NCBI RefSeq assembly: GCF_004681965.1
Contig: NZ_SMLL01000007.1
Location: 124,001-188,000 of the forward strand
Direction of reading: 5' to 3'
DNA from: Ramlibacter rhizophilus
GTDB lineage: Bacteria; Pseudomonadota; Gammaproteobacteria; Burkholderiales; Burkholderiaceae_C
DNA length: 64,000 nucleotides
A program made the translations under genes and the position numbers. The notes beneath the pieces are model-generated. The model was not told the DNA's origin. It saw only the letters and a list, made by a program, of their open reading frames with translations, and made no database searches. Shown here one piece after another: positions 62,058 to 64,000 of the stretch (position 1 is the first letter of the stretch; the number at the start of each line of letters is the position of its first letter).

Positions 62058-63422
62058 ATGGCCTCGGCACTCAGCGACAAACTCTCCCGCCTCGTCAAGG
62101 AAATGCGCGGCCAGGCCCGCATCACCGAGGCCAATGTCCAGGACATGCTGCGCGAGGTGCGCATGGCCCTGCTCGAGGCCGACGTGGCGCTGCCGGTCGT
62201 GCGCGACTTCGTGGCCCGCGTCAAGGAAAAGGCGCTGGGCCAGGAGGTGGTGGGCTCGCTCAATCCGGGCCAGGCCCTGGTGGGCATCGTCAACCGCGAG
62301 CTGGTCGCCACCATGGGCGAGGGCGTGAGCGACCTCAACCTGGCTGCGCAGCCGCCCGTGGTCATCCTCATGGCCGGCCTGCAGGGTTCGGGCAAGACCA
62401 CCACCACGGCCAAGCTGGCGCGCCACCTGGGCGAAAAGCGCAAGAAGAAGGTACTGACGGTCTCGGGCGACGTCTATCGCCCCGCCGCCATCGAGCAGCT
62501 CAAGACCGTCACGGCGCAGGCCGGCGCCGAGTGGTTCCCGAGCACCCCGGACCAGAAGCCGCTGGACATCGCCCGCGCCGCGCTGGACCATGCGCGGCGC
62601 CAGTATGTCGACGTGCTGATCGTGGACACCGCCGGCCGGCTGGCGGTGGACGAGGCCATGATGCGCGAGATCCGCGAGCTGCACGCCGCGCTCAAGCCCA
62701 CCGAGACGCTGTTCGTGGTCGATGCCATGCAGGGCCAGGACGCGGTGAACACGGCCAAGGCCTTCAAGGAGGCGCTGCCGCTCACCGGCATCGTGCTGAC
62801 CAAGATGGACGGCGACTCGCGCGGCGGCGCGGCGCTGTCGGTGCGGCAGGTCACGGGCGCGCCGATCAAGTTCGCGGGCGTGTCCGAGAAGATCGACGGC
62901 CTGGAGGTCTTCGACGCCGAACGCCACGCCGGGCGCATCCTGGGCATGGGCGACATCGTCGCCCTGGTCGAGCAGGTGCAGGCCGGCGTGGACATGCAGG
63001 CCGCGCAGAAGCTCGCGGCCAAGGTCAAGAGCGGCGAGGGCTTCGATCTGAACGACTTCCTCATGCAGATCCAGCAGATGAAGAAGATGGGCGGCCTCTC
63101 GGAGCTCATGGACAAGCTGCCGGCGCAGATGCAGGCCAAGGCCGGCCAGGTGGACATGGACAAGGCCGAGCGCGACATCCGCCGCAAGGAAGGGATCATC
63201 TGCAGCATGACCCCCCTGGAGCGCCGCAAGCCCGACCTGATCAAGGCCACGCGCAAGCGCCGCATCGCCGCCGGCGCGGGGGTCCACGTCCAGGAGGTCA
63301 ACCGCCTGCTCAACGAGTTCGAGCAGATGCAGGGGATGATGAAGAAGATGAAGGGCGGCGGCCTCATGAAGATGATGAAGCGCATGGGGAGCATGAAGGG
63401 CATGCCTAAACCTCCCTTCTGA
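62058..63422 (+). CDS. ffh: Signal recognition particle protein Ffh
   Basis: A 454-residue GTPase that, with 4.5S RNA, targets inner-membrane proteins to FtsY and SecYEG. N-domain with ALLEADVALPVVRDFV; G-domain with G1 GLQGSGKTTTTAKLA, GDVYRPAAIEQLK, G3 VDTAGRLAVDE, G4 TKMDGDSRGGAAL; M-domain (Met-rich: LMQIQQMKKMGGL, and MMKKMKGGGLMKMMKRMG) that binds signal peptides and RNA through IICSMTPLERRKP-type helices. ATG at 62058 matches the usual start. A perfect palindromic terminator follows. Confidence 0.96.
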   Translation: MASALSDKLSRLVKEMRGQARITEANVQDMLREVRMALLEADVALPVVRDFVARVKEKALGQEVVGSLNPGQALVGIVNRELVATMGEGVSDLNLAAQPPVVILMAGLQGSGKTTTTAKLARHLGEKRKKKVLTVSGDVYRPAAIEQLKTVTAQAGAEWFPSTPDQKPLDIARAALDHARRQYVDVLIVDTAGRLAVDEAMMREIRELHAALKPTETLFVVDAMQGQDAVNTAKAFKEALPLTGIVLTKMDGDSRGGAALSVRQVTGAPIKFAGVSEKIDGLEVFDAERHAGRILGMGDIVALVEQVQAGVDMQAAQKLAAKVKSGEGFDLNDFLMQIQQMKKMGGLSELMDKLPAQMQAKAGQVDMDKAERDIRRKEGIICSMTPLERRKPDLIKATRKRRIAAGAGVHVQEVNRLLNEFEQMQGMMKKMKGGGLMKMMKRMGSMKGMPKPPF

Positions 63423-63445
63423 GTCCCGCGCCAGCGACCACAAGA

Positions 63446-63471
63446 AAAAGGCCTCCCGCGGGAGGCCTTTT
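63446..63471. terminator. Bidirectional terminator between ffh and opgH-like gene
   Basis: 26-base perfect palindrome (AAAAGGCCTCCCG and its complement) with A and T runs at the ends, between two convergent genes. Confidence 0.85.
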
Positions 63472-63489
63472 CACAGGGCAGTCGGCCGC

Positions 63490-64000
63490 TCAGGCGGGCC
63501 GCAGCGCCCGCGCCGCGCGCACGGCGTGGTGCCGGGCCCGGCGCAGCACGAAGGGCGAGCGCGATTCCTCCGGGATCAGCAGCCAGCCGGCGCCGCGCAT
63601 GCGTTCGCCGACCGTGACATGGCTGGTGAGCACGGCCAGCGGCAGCGCCATCAGCAGCGGCAGGCCCACGGGCACCAGGGAGACCAGCGCGGCCGGCTCG
63701 ATCCAGGCGACCACGGCCGCGAGGGCGAGCACGACGCTGGTGAAGGGCGCCAGGCGCGAGGCGGCATCCTGCCAGCCGAGGCCCGACGCTTCCCGGGGCG
63801 GCGACTTCCATTCCAACTTGAGTCCGGTCAGGGCCACGGCCACGAAGAGCGAATGCGCCAGCATGCGGATGGGCGCCTGCAGCAGGGCCATGCCGGTCTC
63901 CAGCGCGGCGCTGCGCAGCAGGGCAGCGCCGCCGCCGAAGGCCTGCTGCTCGCGGCGCATGAACACGGCCGCCAGCCCCAGCACGCGCGGCAGCATCAGC
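63490..64000 (-). CDS. opgH: Glucans biosynthesis glucosyltransferase H (OpgH/MdoH-like), C-terminal part
   Basis: The last 170 residues or so of a membrane glucosyltransferase that makes osmoregulated periplasmic glucans; the rest lies beyond the right edge. Family features are FMRREQQAFGGGAALLRSAA, APIRMLAHSLFVAVALTGLK (membrane helix), EWKSPPREASGLGW, SLVPVGLPLLMALPLAVLTS and LLIPEESRSP. Frame continues open to the window end. The identification rests on these C-terminal segments only. Confidence 0.8.
   Translation of the reverse strand, partial: LMLPRVLGLAAVFMRREQQAFGGGAALLRSAALETGMALLQAPIRMLAHSLFVAVALTGLKLEWKSPPREASGLGWQDAASRLAPFTSVVLALAAVVAWIEPAALVSLVPVGLPLLMALPLAVLTSHVTVGERMRGAGWLLIPEESRSPFVLRRARHHAVRAARALRPA

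Noticed and set aside
60933..63443. Minus-strand frame extending from the small PP0621-type gene across ffh
   Set aside because: Only the first 85 codons from 61190 have a plausible start and protein-like sequence. The rest is antisense to ypjD-frame and ffh.

Overview
The window is high-GC, densely coded DNA that reads as the chromosome of a beta-proteobacterium of the order Burkholderiales, most likely family Comamonadaceae. The basis is three periplasmic Bug/TctC-type solute receptors, a NodI/NodJ-type exporter far from any nodulation gene, a lysine/alanine-repeat histone H1-like protein, and the block ffh / ypjD / small zinc-ribbon-like protein / pilS / pilR / ampD / nrdA / nrdB. I recall that gene order from this group and have not checked it. 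No tRNA, rRNA, CRISPR array, insertion sequence or replication origin was seen, and no gene-free stretch exceeds about 260 bases.

1-19246 is the accessory part: the 3' portion of a contact-dependent inhibition (CDI) locus. A huge CdiA/FhaB-type exoprotein (cut by the left edge) ends in a toxin-like tail and overlaps a 78-residue candidate immunity gene by 4 bases. Two displaced copies of the CdiA 3' end follow, each with a PD-(D/E)XK nuclease tail resembling the PoNe toxin family and a DUF1910/DUF1911 (PoNi-like) immunity protein. In the second displaced copy the toxin has no stop codon before the immunity start, so toxin and immunity form one open frame. The two copies are nearly identical except for an island holding the toxin tail and the first half of the immunity gene, which looks like a specificity-exchange unit. 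The transporter gene cdiB and the secretion domain must lie left of the window.

19442-35258 is mixed metabolic and surface DNA: two lipoproteins, an EamA exporter, a glutathione-S-transferase-like protein, a Bug receptor/class II aldolase/LysR cluster, a solitary gspF followed by a 5'-nucleotidase, a MarR/aryl-CoA ligase pair divergent from a cyclopropane fatty acid synthase gene, two more Bug receptors and an unknown membrane-type protein.

35356-51760 holds an rRNA pseudouridine synthase, a four-gene archaic chaperone-usher (spore coat U-type) pilus operon, htpG, srkA, ohr, nodIJ, phosphatidylserine decarboxylase, AMP nucleosidase, and a permease/MlaD/lipoprotein operon of the Mla/MCE lipid-transport class with no ATPase beside it.

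51950-64000 is core genome: histone H1-like protein, class Ia ribonucleotide reductase (nrdAB, with two NrdR-box-like sites upstream), ampD, the pilSR two-component system, ypjD, ffh and the 3' end of an opgH-like glucosyltransferase cut by the right edge.
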